From: JAICMB01 sp963838885
Lineage (GTDB): Bacteria > Acidobacteriota > Terriglobia > Bryobacterales > Bryobacteraceae
Length of the DNA stretch: 64,000 nucleotides
Direction of reading: 5' to 3'
Assembly: GCA_963838885.1 (NCBI GenBank)
Contig: CAWITB010000002.1
Location: forward strand, 62,001-126,000
The translations under genes were made by a program, and so were the position numbers. The notes under the pieces are model-generated. The model did no database searches. It had not been told where the DNA came from and worked only from the letters and a program-made list of their open reading frames with translations. Shown piece after piece: positions 1-9,517 of this stretch. Positions within the stretch are counted from its first letter, which is position 1. Each line of letters begins with the position of its first letter.

Positions 1-3000
1 GGCCCAGCGATCGCCCAGACCGTCGCGTCCACCTGGCTGGCCCTGGCCTGGTTGCCCCTGGCCCGGTTGACCCTGGCCCGGCTGGCCCTGACCCGGCTGC
101 TGGCCTGGTTGACCCTGACCCGGCTGACCTTGGCCGGACTGGCCCTGTCGACCCTCTTGCTGTTGCCCCGGTTGGCGGCCACCGGGCTGAGAGCCGCGCT
201 CAAGCGGGCTCGCCTGCCGTTGACCTTGCTGCCGGCCCTGGCCGCCTTCCTGGCCATGCTGCGCATCCGCCATCTCCTGCATGCGCTCCCGCGTCCGCTC
301 TAGCTGATCGAGCGCGCGGGCGACCTGATCGTCACCGGCGCCCGGCTGCTTGCCGTTCTGGTCTTCCGGTTTTACGGCGCCCAGTGCCTGCTTGATCTGT
401 TCCTGCAAATGTTCCAGGCCCGCCGTTACGGTCGGCTCGCCCGGCCAAGTATAGACTCCCTGACCGCGGCGCAGCAGCTCCGCGGCTTTGCGCATGCGCA
501 GCTCAAGCTCGTTCTGCTGCGCTTCGCCGAGAGCTTCCCGAAGCTTGGACGAGGTAGACGGCTGCGTGCTCGCCATATTGCGCGATGCCGACTGCATTTG
601 GTCTTCGAGCTGTTTCAGCTGCTCCGCCATTTGCTGCTTTTCCGACGCCATGCCGTTCAACCCTGAATTACTCTGTCCCGGCTGGCGGCGCGAGAAGGGA
701 TCGTCGGCGCTGCTGCCGAGCATGTTCCGGAGCCGGTTCTGATAATCTTTCTGCTGCTCGGTGAGCTTCTGGGCCTTTTGCGACATGTCGTCGAGCTGCG
801 CGGAGGCCTGATCCTGACGCAGTCCGCTGAGCAGATTGCTCGCTTCCTGCAAGCGGTCGGCGGCGCGGCGCTGGCCGGCGCTGCCCTGCTCGGGGCTCCC
901 GTTTTGGGTCGCCTCGGCGCGGCGCATATCGTCGGTGGCCTGCTTCAGGCGATCGAGAGCCTGCTGCATACGCGGATCCGCGACTTGCCCGATCCGTTGG
1001 CGGGCGCTCATTTGCGAGCTGCTGCGGCCGGACGATTGCGAAGAGCTCTGAGAAGAACTCTGCGAGGAGCTTTGCGACGAGCTCTGGGAGGACGAGTTCG
1101 ATGCCTGTTGATCTTGCGAATTCGACTGCTGACCCGATTGTCCGTTCTGAAGCTGCTCCATTTTCTTCTGGAGCTCCTCGGCCTCGCGGCGGAGCATCTC
1201 CTGCTCCCAGCGCTGCCGGAAAGCTTGCTGCTGTTTCTGCTGCTGTTGAGCGAGTTCCTGTTGACGCCGCGCCAGCTCCTTCAACTTTTGAAGAGCTTCG
1301 TCGACCTCTTTGTCCTTCTGGCCGGGCGAGGCCGACTGCTGTCCGGTTTCATATTGGTTCTTTTCGGTATCCAGTTCGAGATCGAACAGATTTTCGAGAT
1401 CGCGGCCCATGCCGCCCTGTCCCGCTCCGCCGCCGCCTTTATTTCCGAAGGCGACCTGGATATCGCGGAAGATGGCTTCCGCGCGCAGAAGATTCTGGAG
1501 GGCCTGCTGCTCCGGCGCAATCGAATCGGTCCATTTCATGCCCTTGATCCGGCCGACGGCCTCCTTCATGTGCTGCGAGGCTTCGTCCATGTTCTTGGCG
1601 AAGTTTTGAAATTCCTGGTTGGCGCCGGCGAGCTGGCGGGCGCGCATGCGTTCGGCGAGCGAGCTCGACTGCTGCGAGAGCGTGCCTTCGAGCTCCGAAA
1701 GGAATTTTGCGTCGTCGCGCGCCGTGCCTGGATCCTTTACGCCATTCTTGATCTCATTCCAAGTGGCTGCGATGATGTCCTTCTGGCGATCCGAGATTTG
1801 CGACTGATCCTGGTCGCCGCCCTGCATCCCGCCGCCTCCGGCCTGAGCCTGGGAATAGTTGCGTTCAAACGGCTCGGCCTGAATGAAATACATGTCGGTC
1901 TTGACGCTGTTGCGCGCATCGCGGGCCGTGGCATACATGGTGACGAGATCGCCGGGCGACATCTTATAATCTTCGAGATAAATTGTCGTCTTGCCGCCGG
2001 CTTCCTTGGCGCCGGGGTGCGGCAGCATGGAAACGGTCTTCTCGGGCCCGCCGTTTACCGAATATCGCAGACTCAGCTCGTGCAGTCCGAAATCGTCGGA
2101 GCCCTGCACCTCGACGGCGACCTCCTCGATGGGATTCACCTTGGCATCGCGGCCGGGCCGAACCAGCTTCACCACGGGGGGCGTGTCCTTCTGCGCTTCG
2201 ATGAAGTAGTCCTCACTGAGCCGCACGTTGTCGCCCCGATCCAGCGCCGCGAGGTGGTACATGCCGTCTTTGTCGATTGGCACGCGAGCGGTAAGCCAGT
2301 TGCCTTCGCCCGCCTTCAGCGTGATTTGTGAATCGTCATTGAGCATCAGCACGCCGCTGGCGAGCGGACGGTCGGTCTGGACGGCGATGTCGGCTTCGGT
2401 TCCCTGCACGGCCCGCAGGTCGCCGCCGGGATCTTCCGTTTTGGGCTGTAATCCGGTCCAGGCGGGATAGCGATAGGTGACGCGGATTTTCTTGACGCCG
2501 GGCATATCGACGACGCGTAGGTTGTAGCGCTTCGAGCGCACCGCGCCCGCTTCGACGTAATACTCCACGTTATCGGCGAGACCGCCGAAGAGAAACTCGA
2601 ACGCGGAGCCGTGCGGCTGCGGTTGCATCATGACCTGGTCCCACTTGGTGGAGCCCCCATAGCGCGCATAAAGCTGGACCTTGTCCGTCGCGAAGCCCAT
2701 GGGCTGCGCGGTGATCAACTGATCGGAGCGGCGGCGTACAGTGCGGTCGCCGGGTGAAACCATGATGTCGTACAGAGCGTGCGAGCCGTCGCGCGAAACG
2801 CCCGCCCACAGCACGGACGTGCCGTAGCCCAGATAGCCGGGGCCGGCAAGAAATAGCCACGCGAGCACGATGGCCGCGAGAGCCGCGCTGCCTACGAACC
2901 CGAAGATCGCGCCGCTCGAAATGAGCCGTTCCGGAGCGTTGGCGCGAGCGATTTCGATAGCCTCGCCGGCTATAAGACCCACGAACGGGTTGCCGCTGTC

Positions 3001-3324
3001 TTTATCTTCCGCGACGGTCAGCAATCCCTCCTTGAATTCCGGAAAGCGGGCTTCGGCGCGCTGCGCGGCATTGCGGCGCGTCAGTCGGAGCAGCGGCAGC
3101 AACAGACCGAAAGCGAACGCGGCGCCCAGTGAAACGAACAGTACGAAACGCGCCACAATGAGACTCGGTTCGGAGAAGGCGTAGCGATTGACGATGATCA
3201 CTAGTACGAGCGTCAGCAGTAGCGCCACCGCGGCCAGGATCGCGGCTCCGCGCGAGACTGCAAAAAGCCGCAATCGTTTTTCGATGCTTTTCAGGTAGCC
3301 GTTTAATTGATCGAGTGCGTTCAC
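1..3324 (-). CDS. DUF4175-like membrane protein with long Gln-rich coiled-coil tail (3' end off window)
   Basis: The frame is open from a GTG at 3324 to the window edge (at least 1108 codons), so the C-terminus is missing. The GTG overlaps the TGA of the upstream VWA gene (GTGA) and follows a strong AGAAGGAGG ribosome-binding site, which suggests translational coupling. Hydrophobic segments lie at about residues 20-45, 50-75 and 140-165. A periplasmic-looking region follows (to about residue 480), then long charged, Gln-rich, probably coiled-coil stretches. A Ser/Gln-rich run lies near plus-strand 1030-1110 and a GQGQPGQGQPG-type repeat near 30-150. The N-terminal part resembles DUF4175-type proteins, which commonly accompany MoxR/DUF58/BatA clusters in Acidobacteria and Planctomycetes. 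The biochemical role is unknown. I infer a scaffold or substrate of the MoxR/VWA system. Confidence 0.8.
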   Translation of the reverse strand, partial: MNALDQLNGYLKSIEKRLRLFAVSRGAAILAAVALLLTLVLVIIVNRYAFSEPSLIVARFVLFVSLGAAFAFGLLLPLLRLTRRNAAQRAEARFPEFKEGLLTVAEDKDSGNPFVGLIAGEAIEIARANAPERLISSGAIFGFVGSAALAAIVLAWLFLAGPGYLGYGTSVLWAGVSRDGSHALYDIMVSPGDRTVRRRSDQLITAQPMGFATDKVQLYARYGGSTKWDQVMMQPQPHGSAFEFLFGGLADNVEYYVEAGAVRSKRYNLRVVDMPGVKKIRVTYRYPAWTGLQPKTEDPGGDLRAVQGTEADIAVQTDRPLASGVLMLNDDSQITLKAGEGNWLTARVPIDKDGMYHLAALDRGDNVRLSEDYFIEAQKDTPPVVKLVRPGRDAKVNPIEEVAVEVQGSDDFGLHELSLRYSVNGGPEKTVSMLPHPGAKEAGGKTTIYLEDYKMSPGDLVTMYATARDARNSVKTDMYFIQAEPFERNYSQAQAGGGGMQGGDQDQSQISDRQKDIIAATWNEIKNGVKDPGTARDDAKFLSELEGTLSQQSSSLAERMRARQLAGANQEFQNFAKNMDEASQHMKEAVGRIKGMKWTDSIAPEQQALQNLLRAEAIFRDIQVAFGNKGGGGAGQGGMGRDLENLFDLELDTEKNQYETGQQSASPGQKDKEVDEALQKLKELARRQQELAQQQQKQQQAFRQRWEQEMLRREAEELQKKMEQLQNGQSGQQSNSQDQQASNSSSQSSSQSSSQSSSQSSSQSSGRSSSQMSARQRIGQVADPRMQQALDRLKQATDDMRRAEATQNGSPEQGSAGQRRAADRLQEASNLLSGLRQDQASAQLDDMSQKAQKLTEQQKDYQNRLRNMLGSSADDPFSRRQPGQSNSGLNGMASEKQQMAEQLKQLEDQMQSASRNMASTQPSTSSKLREALGEAQQNELELRMRKAAELLRRGQGVYTWPGEPTVTAGLEHLQEQIKQALGAVKPEDQNGKQPGAGDDQVARALDQLERTRERMQEMADAQHGQEGGQGRQQGQRQASPLERGSQPGGRQPGQQQEGRQGQSGQGQPGQGQPGQQPGQGQPGQGQPGQGQPGQGQPGGRDGLGDRWA

Positions 3325-5327
3325 GCGGCCTCCTTCTCTACCGATAGATATCTTTCCGCCAATATAGACTCGGTAATGGCGATTAACAGGACTACAAATA
3401 ACGCATAGCGCCACAAAGACCAGGGCCGCGCTTGATTTTCACCCGTGGCCGCCGCCTGCGCGCCCGCGCCCTGCCCGGTGTTGCGCCACAGCTCCAGAGT
3501 TTCCGCCGGAACGACGGACAAGTCGGACTCACGCCGGTCGGAATGCACGGCGACCAGCTCCTGCCGGCCGTTGGCGCGATGCACTTCGTAGAAGCCTTCG
3601 CGCGTCACCTTGAAGGATTGCGCGCTGGAGGCCTCCTTCAGCGAAAGCGGCCGCTTCCCATCGGGGTCGATGACTTCGGCGGCGGCGCCGCGATCCTTGG
3701 CATTGCGCAGCTCCACATAATCGTCGACGGCAAGATTCGTGGACCGCTCCCGCTGGCCGCCAAGATAGCGGGCAGTCTGCTCGATGAACGGCAGGAAGGA
3801 TGGATGGAGAGGAAAGTCGTTTGAGATATTGTCGAACGTCGAAGCGAACACGACCACGCGGCCTTCTCCGATGGCCTTTTCGAGCAGCAGCGGCGTGCCG
3901 TCGTCGAGCTTGGCCGCGACGCGCGCGTTGCCCGGCTGCACGCGAATGACCTGGTAGAACTGGACGCCGTCCAATTTGTGGGTGGCGGCGATGGGCGGAT
4001 AATCGGGATCGGCGGAGGACACGGTCTGGAAACGGTCGCCTTCGCGCGAAGAATATTGCGTCTCGAGAATCGGTTCGCCGAATACCGGCACGGTGCGGCC
4101 GGCCGCCGATGCGGGGCCGAGCGCAATCAACAGCGATCCACCGTTGACCACGTAGGCGCGCAAGTTGTCTTCGAGGCCCGAGGGTAACGGTCCGGCATCG
4201 GAGAGCACAACAAAAGGATACTTCGAAAGCGATTGTCCCCCCGCTTGGTCCACGGGAAGAGGCTCGACCAGGAAGCCGGCTTCGGCCGCGGATTCGAGAG
4301 CGGTCCTGAAATAGAGCAGGTCGCGGCCCTGACCGCCCCGATGCAAAAACAGGATGCGATTGGGGTCGGCGCGCTCGACGGCGAAGGGAAAACGGTCGTC
4401 CGCGGGGAGCGGGTCGGAGGAATCGATGCGGACTTCGCCGCGATGGAAACCATAGGGCGATTCGAGCGATGTGAACTCGACCGTTGCGCGCCCGTTCGCC
4501 GGGATATTCACCTGCTTGCTTTCGAGCGTCCTGCCGTCGAGAACGAGCGACGCCGTCTTGTGCGCCGCGTCCGTGTTCGAGCCTGCCACGACGGCCTCGA
4601 CGCGCGCTTTTTTCGGGTCGTAGATGCGGCCGGGCGCGGTGACGCTCTCGACCATCCAGTTGGGTTCCTTATCGCTAGCGACCGAATGGACGATCAGCGC
4701 GGTGTCGTTGCCGAGCCGCAGATCGGCGAAGGCCGGGGGCATGGACGACTTCTGTGCGTCCGTGAAGAAATGCACTTCCATCGGCTGCTTTACCGATGTC
4801 GCGAGAGAGCGCAAGGCGCGCGACAGCTCCGCATAGGAGCTGCGCGCATCCGTGGGCTGCAGCGCTTCAATTGCCGCGCGGAGCTGCTCCGGATCGTCCG
4901 TCTGTTGGGTTAAGAAATGAACTTGCGAATCGAGCGCCACGGCCTGCCCGCGGCCGCCGGGCGGAAGCTTCGCGACCGTCTCCGCGGCAGCTTGTTTGGC
5001 TTTCGCGAAATGGTCGCCGTAGCGCATGCTGAAGGAATCGTCGACGGCGAGGATCAGAAACTTGCGTCCACCCGCCGCGGCGCCGGAGCGCGCGACGAAG
5101 GGATTGGCGAAGGCCAGCGCCATCAGGATCAGCAGCGCGACCCGCAGCGACAGCAGCATCAGATAGCGCAGCCGCTTGTGCTTGACGGAGCTTTGCACGC
5201 GGCGCTCGAAGAACATCAAGGAGCTGAAGGGATGCGGCGTACTGCGATATTGGCGCAGCAGATGAATCCAGAACGGCAAACCGACGGCCGCGACTCCGGC
5301 CAGAAACCAGGGAGCGAGGAAACCCAT
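3321..5327 (-). CDS. BatA-type VWA-domain membrane protein
   Basis: A 668-residue protein. The N-terminus (MGFLAPWFLAG, then a segment with HLLRQ) is the membrane-embedded BatA N-terminal signature. A second membrane helix lies near residues 55-75. A von Willebrand A-like domain follows, with a DDSFSMRYG metal-binding motif near residue 95, then an amidotransferase-like fold region (about residues 370-530), and a C-terminal membrane helix (about 640-660) before a charged tail. Such proteins sit in the inner membrane with their VWA domain in the periplasm and work with MoxR ATPases. The gene starts 4 nt after the DUF58 gene stop and overlaps the next gene by 4 nt (GTGA), so it belongs to the same transcript. 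Confidence 0.85.
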   Translation of the reverse strand: MGFLAPWFLAGVAAVGLPFWIHLLRQYRSTPHPFSSLMFFERRVQSSVKHKRLRYLMLLSLRVALLILMALAFANPFVARSGAAAGGRKFLILAVDDSFSMRYGDHFAKAKQAAAETVAKLPPGGRGQAVALDSQVHFLTQQTDDPEQLRAAIEALQPTDARSSYAELSRALRSLATSVKQPMEVHFFTDAQKSSMPPAFADLRLGNDTALIVHSVASDKEPNWMVESVTAPGRIYDPKKARVEAVVAGSNTDAAHKTASLVLDGRTLESKQVNIPANGRATVEFTSLESPYGFHRGEVRIDSSDPLPADDRFPFAVERADPNRILFLHRGGQGRDLLYFRTALESAAEAGFLVEPLPVDQAGGQSLSKYPFVVLSDAGPLPSGLEDNLRAYVVNGGSLLIALGPASAAGRTVPVFGEPILETQYSSREGDRFQTVSSADPDYPPIAATHKLDGVQFYQVIRVQPGNARVAAKLDDGTPLLLEKAIGEGRVVVFASTFDNISNDFPLHPSFLPFIEQTARYLGGQRERSTNLAVDDYVELRNAKDRGAAAEVIDPDGKRPLSLKEASSAQSFKVTREGFYEVHRANGRQELVAVHSDRRESDLSVVPAETLELWRNTGQGAGAQAAATGENQARPWSLWRYALFVVLLIAITESILAERYLSVEKEAA

Positions 5328-5331
5328 CCCG

Positions 5332-6216
5332 CTACAACCTCCCGTGGCGCACGGTCAGATATTCGCGCAGCGCCGCGTCGAGCGGCCGGTCGGTCGGCAG
5401 CAGAAAATAATCGAGCCCGTTGGCTTTCGATTTCGACCGCAAGGAGTCGATATGGGCATCGATCTTCTGCCGGTATTCGTGTTTGGCGTAGTCCGGCGAT
5501 ACCTCCAGCGCATCCTGCGTTTCCATGTCCACTAATAAGACGGCATCGTTCAGTTTTGGTTGGATCTCCTGGGGATCGAGAATGTGGAACAGAACCATTT
5601 CGTTGCCGTGGAAGCGCAGCGGCGCGATGGCGTTGACGATCTCGTCCGGGTCCTGCCAGAAATCCGAGATGACGACGCCGAGACCGCGGCGGTGCAGAAA
5701 TTCCTGAAAATGAAGCAGCGGCTTCGTCATGTCGGTACGGGCGCCCAATTCCGCCTTCTCGATGCCGTAGATCATACGATGGAACTGGCCCTGGCGCGTC
5801 GAGGGGGCGATGTAATTGTCGACGTCGGCCGTGAATACGATCAGGCCGGCGGCGTCGCGCTGCAGGTTCGCAAGATAGGCCAGCGAGGCCGCGAGATAGC
5901 GGGCGTAATCGAATTTCGTGACGCCGTGCGAGGTGTAGCCCATCGACGCGCTGGCGTCGAGCAGCATCGTCATCTGGCAGTTGGTCTCGCCGCGGTAGCG
6001 CTTCAGATAGGCGCGCTCGGTCCGCGCGAATACGTTCCAATCGACGTGACGCAGGTCGTCGCCGGGGTTGTAGGCGCGATACTCGGCGAACTCCTGGCTG
6101 AAGCCGAAGTCGGGCGAGCGGTGCAGCCCCGAGACAAAACCGTCGACTACCGTCTTGGCCACGAGTTCGAGGCCGGAGAGCGTGGAGAGCGTCGCTGGAT
6201 CGAGAAAGCGTTGCAT
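5332..6216 (-). CDS. DUF58 domain-containing protein
   Basis: A 294-residue protein with the DUF58 hallmark YNPGDDLRHVDW near residues 49-60, followed by a VWA-like metal site, LLDASASMG, near residues 84-92. DUF58 proteins are almost always partnered with a MoxR ATPase. Here the MoxR stop (TAG, 6223-6225) lies 6 nt before this ATG. No membrane helix is apparent, so a cytoplasmic adaptor between the ATPase and the membrane VWA proteins is the likely role (inference from family context). Full length for the family. Confidence 0.9.
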   Translation of the reverse strand: MQRFLDPATLSTLSGLELVAKTVVDGFVSGLHRSPDFGFSQEFAEYRAYNPGDDLRHVDWNVFARTERAYLKRYRGETNCQMTMLLDASASMGYTSHGVTKFDYARYLAASLAYLANLQRDAAGLIVFTADVDNYIAPSTRQGQFHRMIYGIEKAELGARTDMTKPLLHFQEFLHRRGLGVVISDFWQDPDEIVNAIAPLRFHGNEMVLFHILDPQEIQPKLNDAVLLVDMETQDALEVSPDYAKHEYRQKIDAHIDSLRSKSKANGLDYFLLPTDRPLDAALREYLTVRHGRL

Positions 6217-6222
6217 GGCGCG

Positions 6223-7245
6223 CTATTGCACGGGCTGACGGGCGTCCAGAAGCTTCTTCAGAATGTCGTCCTGCGTCAGGCGCTCCGATTCCGCGTGGAA
6301 GTTCAGGAGAATGCGATGCCGCAGGATGGGGGCCGCGAGCGAACGGATATCGTCGAACGACACATGGTAGCGGCCGCGCATCAAAGCGCGGGCCTTTGCC
6401 GCCAAAACCAGGAACTGCGCCGCACGGACGCTGGCGCCGAAGTTCACGTACTTCTTTATAAAATCGGGGGCCGCGGCATCGACGGGACGCGTCGCGCGAA
6501 CCAGATCGACCGCGTGCCTGGCCACCGATTCGGCCACCGGCACCATGCGAACGAGCTGCTGAAAATCGAGGATCTCTTCGGCGTTGGTGACTGTATCGAC
6601 CTTCGCGACGGCCGTCGAGGTGGTCAGGTCGATGACTTTCATTTCATCCGCGGCCGAAAGATAATCGAGCAGCGTGTTGAACAGGAAGCGGTCGAGTTGC
6701 GCCTCGGGAAGAGGATACGTCCCTTCCAGCTCGATGGGGTTTTGCGTCGCGAGAACGAAGAAGGGAGGAGCGATGGTATACATGTGGCCGCGCACGGTAC
6801 AGGACAGCTCCTGCATGGCTTCGAGCAGCGCCGACTGCGTTTTCGGCGGCGTGCGGTTGATTTCATCCGCGAGAAGCACGTTGGTGAAGATGGGCCCGGA
6901 AACAAACGTCCAGGTACGGCGTCCGGTGCCCGGATCCTCTTCGATGATGTCGGTTCCCGTGATGTCGGAGGGCATCAGGTCGGGGGTGAACTGGATGCGC
7001 TTGAACGTCAGACCGAGGGTCTGCGCCAAGGTACGGACCAGCAGCGTCTTGGCGGTGCCGGGCATGCCGGTGATGAGGCAGTGTCCGCCGACGAACAGCG
7101 AGATCAGGACCTGATCGACGACTTCTTCCTGGCCGACGATCGCTTTTCGGACTTCACGGACGATCCCCTTTTCCACCTCCTGAAAACGGTTGAGCCGAAC
7201 CTTGAGCTCGGCGGAATCGATACTGGGTACGGCGATGGTGGACAT
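6223..7245 (-). CDS. MoxR-family AAA+ ATPase
   Basis: A 340-residue AAA+ ATPase of the MoxR type. Walker A is GMPGTAKT (residues 60-67) and Walker B is VLLADEIN (D127, E128). A sensor-like motif ATQNPIE lies downstream, and the C-terminal AAA lid ends with the family's typical HAESE/LTQDDIL region. MoxR proteins are chaperone-like ATPases that assemble or activate partners, usually VWA proteins. The immediate downstream neighbours are DUF58 and BatA-type genes, the classical partners. The upstream TPR peptidase gene ends 8 nt before this start, so the ATPase is embedded in the cluster rather than heading it. Confidence 0.95.
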   Translation of the reverse strand: MSTIAVPSIDSAELKVRLNRFQEVEKGIVREVRKAIVGQEEVVDQVLISLFVGGHCLITGMPGTAKTLLVRTLAQTLGLTFKRIQFTPDLMPSDITGTDIIEEDPGTGRRTWTFVSGPIFTNVLLADEINRTPPKTQSALLEAMQELSCTVRGHMYTIAPPFFVLATQNPIELEGTYPLPEAQLDRFLFNTLLDYLSAADEMKVIDLTTSTAVAKVDTVTNAEEILDFQQLVRMVPVAESVARHAVDLVRATRPVDAAAPDFIKKYVNFGASVRAAQFLVLAAKARALMRGRYHVSFDDIRSLAAPILRHRILLNFHAESERLTQDDILKKLLDARQPVQ

Positions 7246-7253
7246 ATTTTTTA

Positions 7254-9517
7254 TTATTTCGAGAGTTCCAGTAACAGCTTCTGGGCCGGCTTATAACCCG
7301 GCGCGGCCTCAAGCGACAACAGAATCTGGTCGCGCGCCTCGCCGCTGCGGCGGGCTGCATTCAGAGCTCGCGCCAGCTCGTAATGGGCAGCGGCCTGGTC
7401 GAGCGGCTTCATCGCAACCAGCGCTTGAAATTCGCGCACCGCGCCATCCACGTCGTTTTGAGCGAGCAGCAGGTCGCCCAGACGGCGGTGCAGTTCTTCG
7501 TCCTGCGGGTAAATGAAATTGAGGCGCTTCAACGTCGCGGCGGCCTTCTCTTTCTGGCCCGCCTCTTCTTCGAGCGTCGCCAGCTTCTTGATGGTTACAG
7601 GGTTCTTGCCGCCAAGCATACTATATTTTTCGAGTTGCGCCATGGCGGCGGCCTTGTCCCCCTCGGCGAGATACGCGCCTGCAAGCGCCTCGTAAACGCT
7701 ATGGTCCTCGACATAGTCGGGATACCAGTCGCGAATGGCATTCCCTTTTTCAATAACGGCCTTGTGATCGCCCCGGCTCTCGGCGTCGAGCATCTCTTTC
7801 ACGCCCTTTTTCCAGTCGGCGTAGTGCTCCACTTGAACTTTCGTGCGAGCGTCGAGCCATGCGAAAAATTGTTTGTCGAACTCCTCGGGAGATAGGCCGA
7901 GATCCTCTTGAATCACTTGCGGCGTGGTCTTGACGGCGGCGAACGAGTGCACCATGTCGAGCAGCTTGCCATAGCCCCACTTGTCCGCAATAAACGTGCA
8001 GATCTGGCCGGCCTGGAAATACGAAACGATAATCTGCCCCGGATACGACGACCGCACGAATCCGCGATCGAGCTGCGCGATCGGCAGCAGCTTCTTTTTC
8101 TGAATCGCTTCGATAGCGCCGCGGATCGAGCCGGTCGCCCCAATCGGGAGCGACAGCCGATTCTTCGTACACCGCGAGTCCTTCGGTGAACCAGCGCGGC
8201 ACGCGGAAATTCGTCGCGGAGAGGATGTAAACATGGCTCAGCTCGTGCCACATGGTGCTGGCCCAATGGAACGATCCGGGCGTGCGGCCCGATGGGCTGT
8301 CCATGGCGACGACGTTGCCGAACGTCACGCCGAGCGCGCCGAGCCCGGGCATGCCCATGGTGCGAACCGCGAAGTCCTCGTGATCCGGATAAACCTCGAG
8401 CTGCACCGGCGCGGTCAGCTTCATTTTGTATTTGGTTTCGTACGTCGCGATGGCGCGCTTCAGCTCCGCTTCAAAATAAGGGCGTAGAACGTCTGCTTCC
8501 TTCTTGTGCAGCTTTAAGAATCGTGTTGCCGGTCTCGAACGTGACGAAATTCTTGTAGCTGTCGAGCAGCGTGAGCGAATTCGCCACTTCGGCGCTGCGA
8601 TAGTGATTTTCCCAGCACTCGCTGAAGCTGCCGCCGCGCTTCGCCGTCCTGGCCCAAGCGCATGAGATTGACGCCCAGCTCCGCGCGCGCGTCCCATAAT
8701 CGCGGATTCAGCTCCAGGGCTTTGCGGTAGAGCTTAATGCCCTCGACGTAGCGGCGATTGATGACGAAGAAGTGTCCGCCGGTGGCGTAGGCTTCGCCGT
8801 AAACCGGATTGATTTTTAGAATGCGGTCCGTCCACTCCGTACCGGGTTTGTCGTTCAGCCAGTCCACCGTGGCGCGAATGGCCATGCCGTCGAGCGCCTC
8901 GGGCGATATGGCGATCGCTTTATCGGCTTCTTTGACGGCTTTGTCGATGTCGTTATCTTCGAGGGCGAGATAGGCCAGCAGCTCCTGGGCTTCGACCAGC
9001 TTGGGGTCGAGCTGCAGCGCTTTCTGGGCGTCTTCGACGGCTTTGATGCTGAATCCTTCGGCGTAAACCAGCGCCAGCCCAAGATACGCGGGCGCGTAAT
9101 TGGGGTCGATCTCCAGTGCTTCATTGAAGAGCTTTTCGGCATCCGCCTTATTGAAACGTTCCAGGAAAAGGCGGCCCCAGCGAACGCGCATTCGGCGTTC
9201 TTGGGGTGCTCCGTGGTCGCGATCTTGAATTGATCGCGCGCGTCCTCGTAACGATCCAGGCCCCAGAGGCCCTCGGCGCGGGTGTAAGCGTCGCGGCTGT
9301 CTAATAGCGACTCGTAGCACGTTTTCGCTTCGGCAAGTTTCCCGTGATGCCGCAACCCGGCGCAGTCGTTGACGGTCGAGGCCGCCAGGGGCAGGCACGA
9401 TAGCGCGATGAGGTACGCGAGTGGACGCAGGCGCCGCTCCTTCGCGATAACGGCGGGATAAGCGGCTGCGGCGCGGAAAGGCCGGCGCGAAGATGCGGAA
9501 AAAACCAAGCGCCTCAT
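7254..9517 (-). pseudogene. TPR-containing gluzincin-type metallopeptidase, interrupted by about four frameshifts
   Basis: One protein can be followed through several frames. It starts MRRLVFSASS at 9517, with a hydrophobic signal-like segment ending LPLAAS near residue 47. TPR repeats follow, then a peptidase segment with TMWHELSHVYI (HExxH zinc motif) and WFTEGLAVYEE, then more TPRs ending LLLELSK. Frame changes are needed near 9183-9190, 8615-8630, 8512-8519 (AAAG where AAG would keep the frame) and 8116-8126. The motifs and repeats stay well conserved on both sides of each break, so either decay is very recent or these are sequencing indels. The ATG directly abuts the TAG of the upstream caspase-like gene. 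Intact, it would be a roughly 755-residue periplasmic or membrane-associated M1/MA-clan-like peptidase. Confidence 0.75.

Noticed and set aside
778..2331. 517-codon open frame on the plus strand
   Set aside because: It is antisense to the continuous DUF4175-like gene, is biased to Leu/Arg/Ala, and has no recognisable domain. High GC produces such shadows.
5560..7296. 578-codon open frame on the plus strand
   Set aside because: Antisense to DUF58 and MoxR, both of which have clear motifs in the minus frame.
8512..8522. Programmed frameshift at CTTAAAGC
   Set aside because: No slippery heptamer plus stimulatory structure was evident, and three other breaks in the same gene have no such signal.
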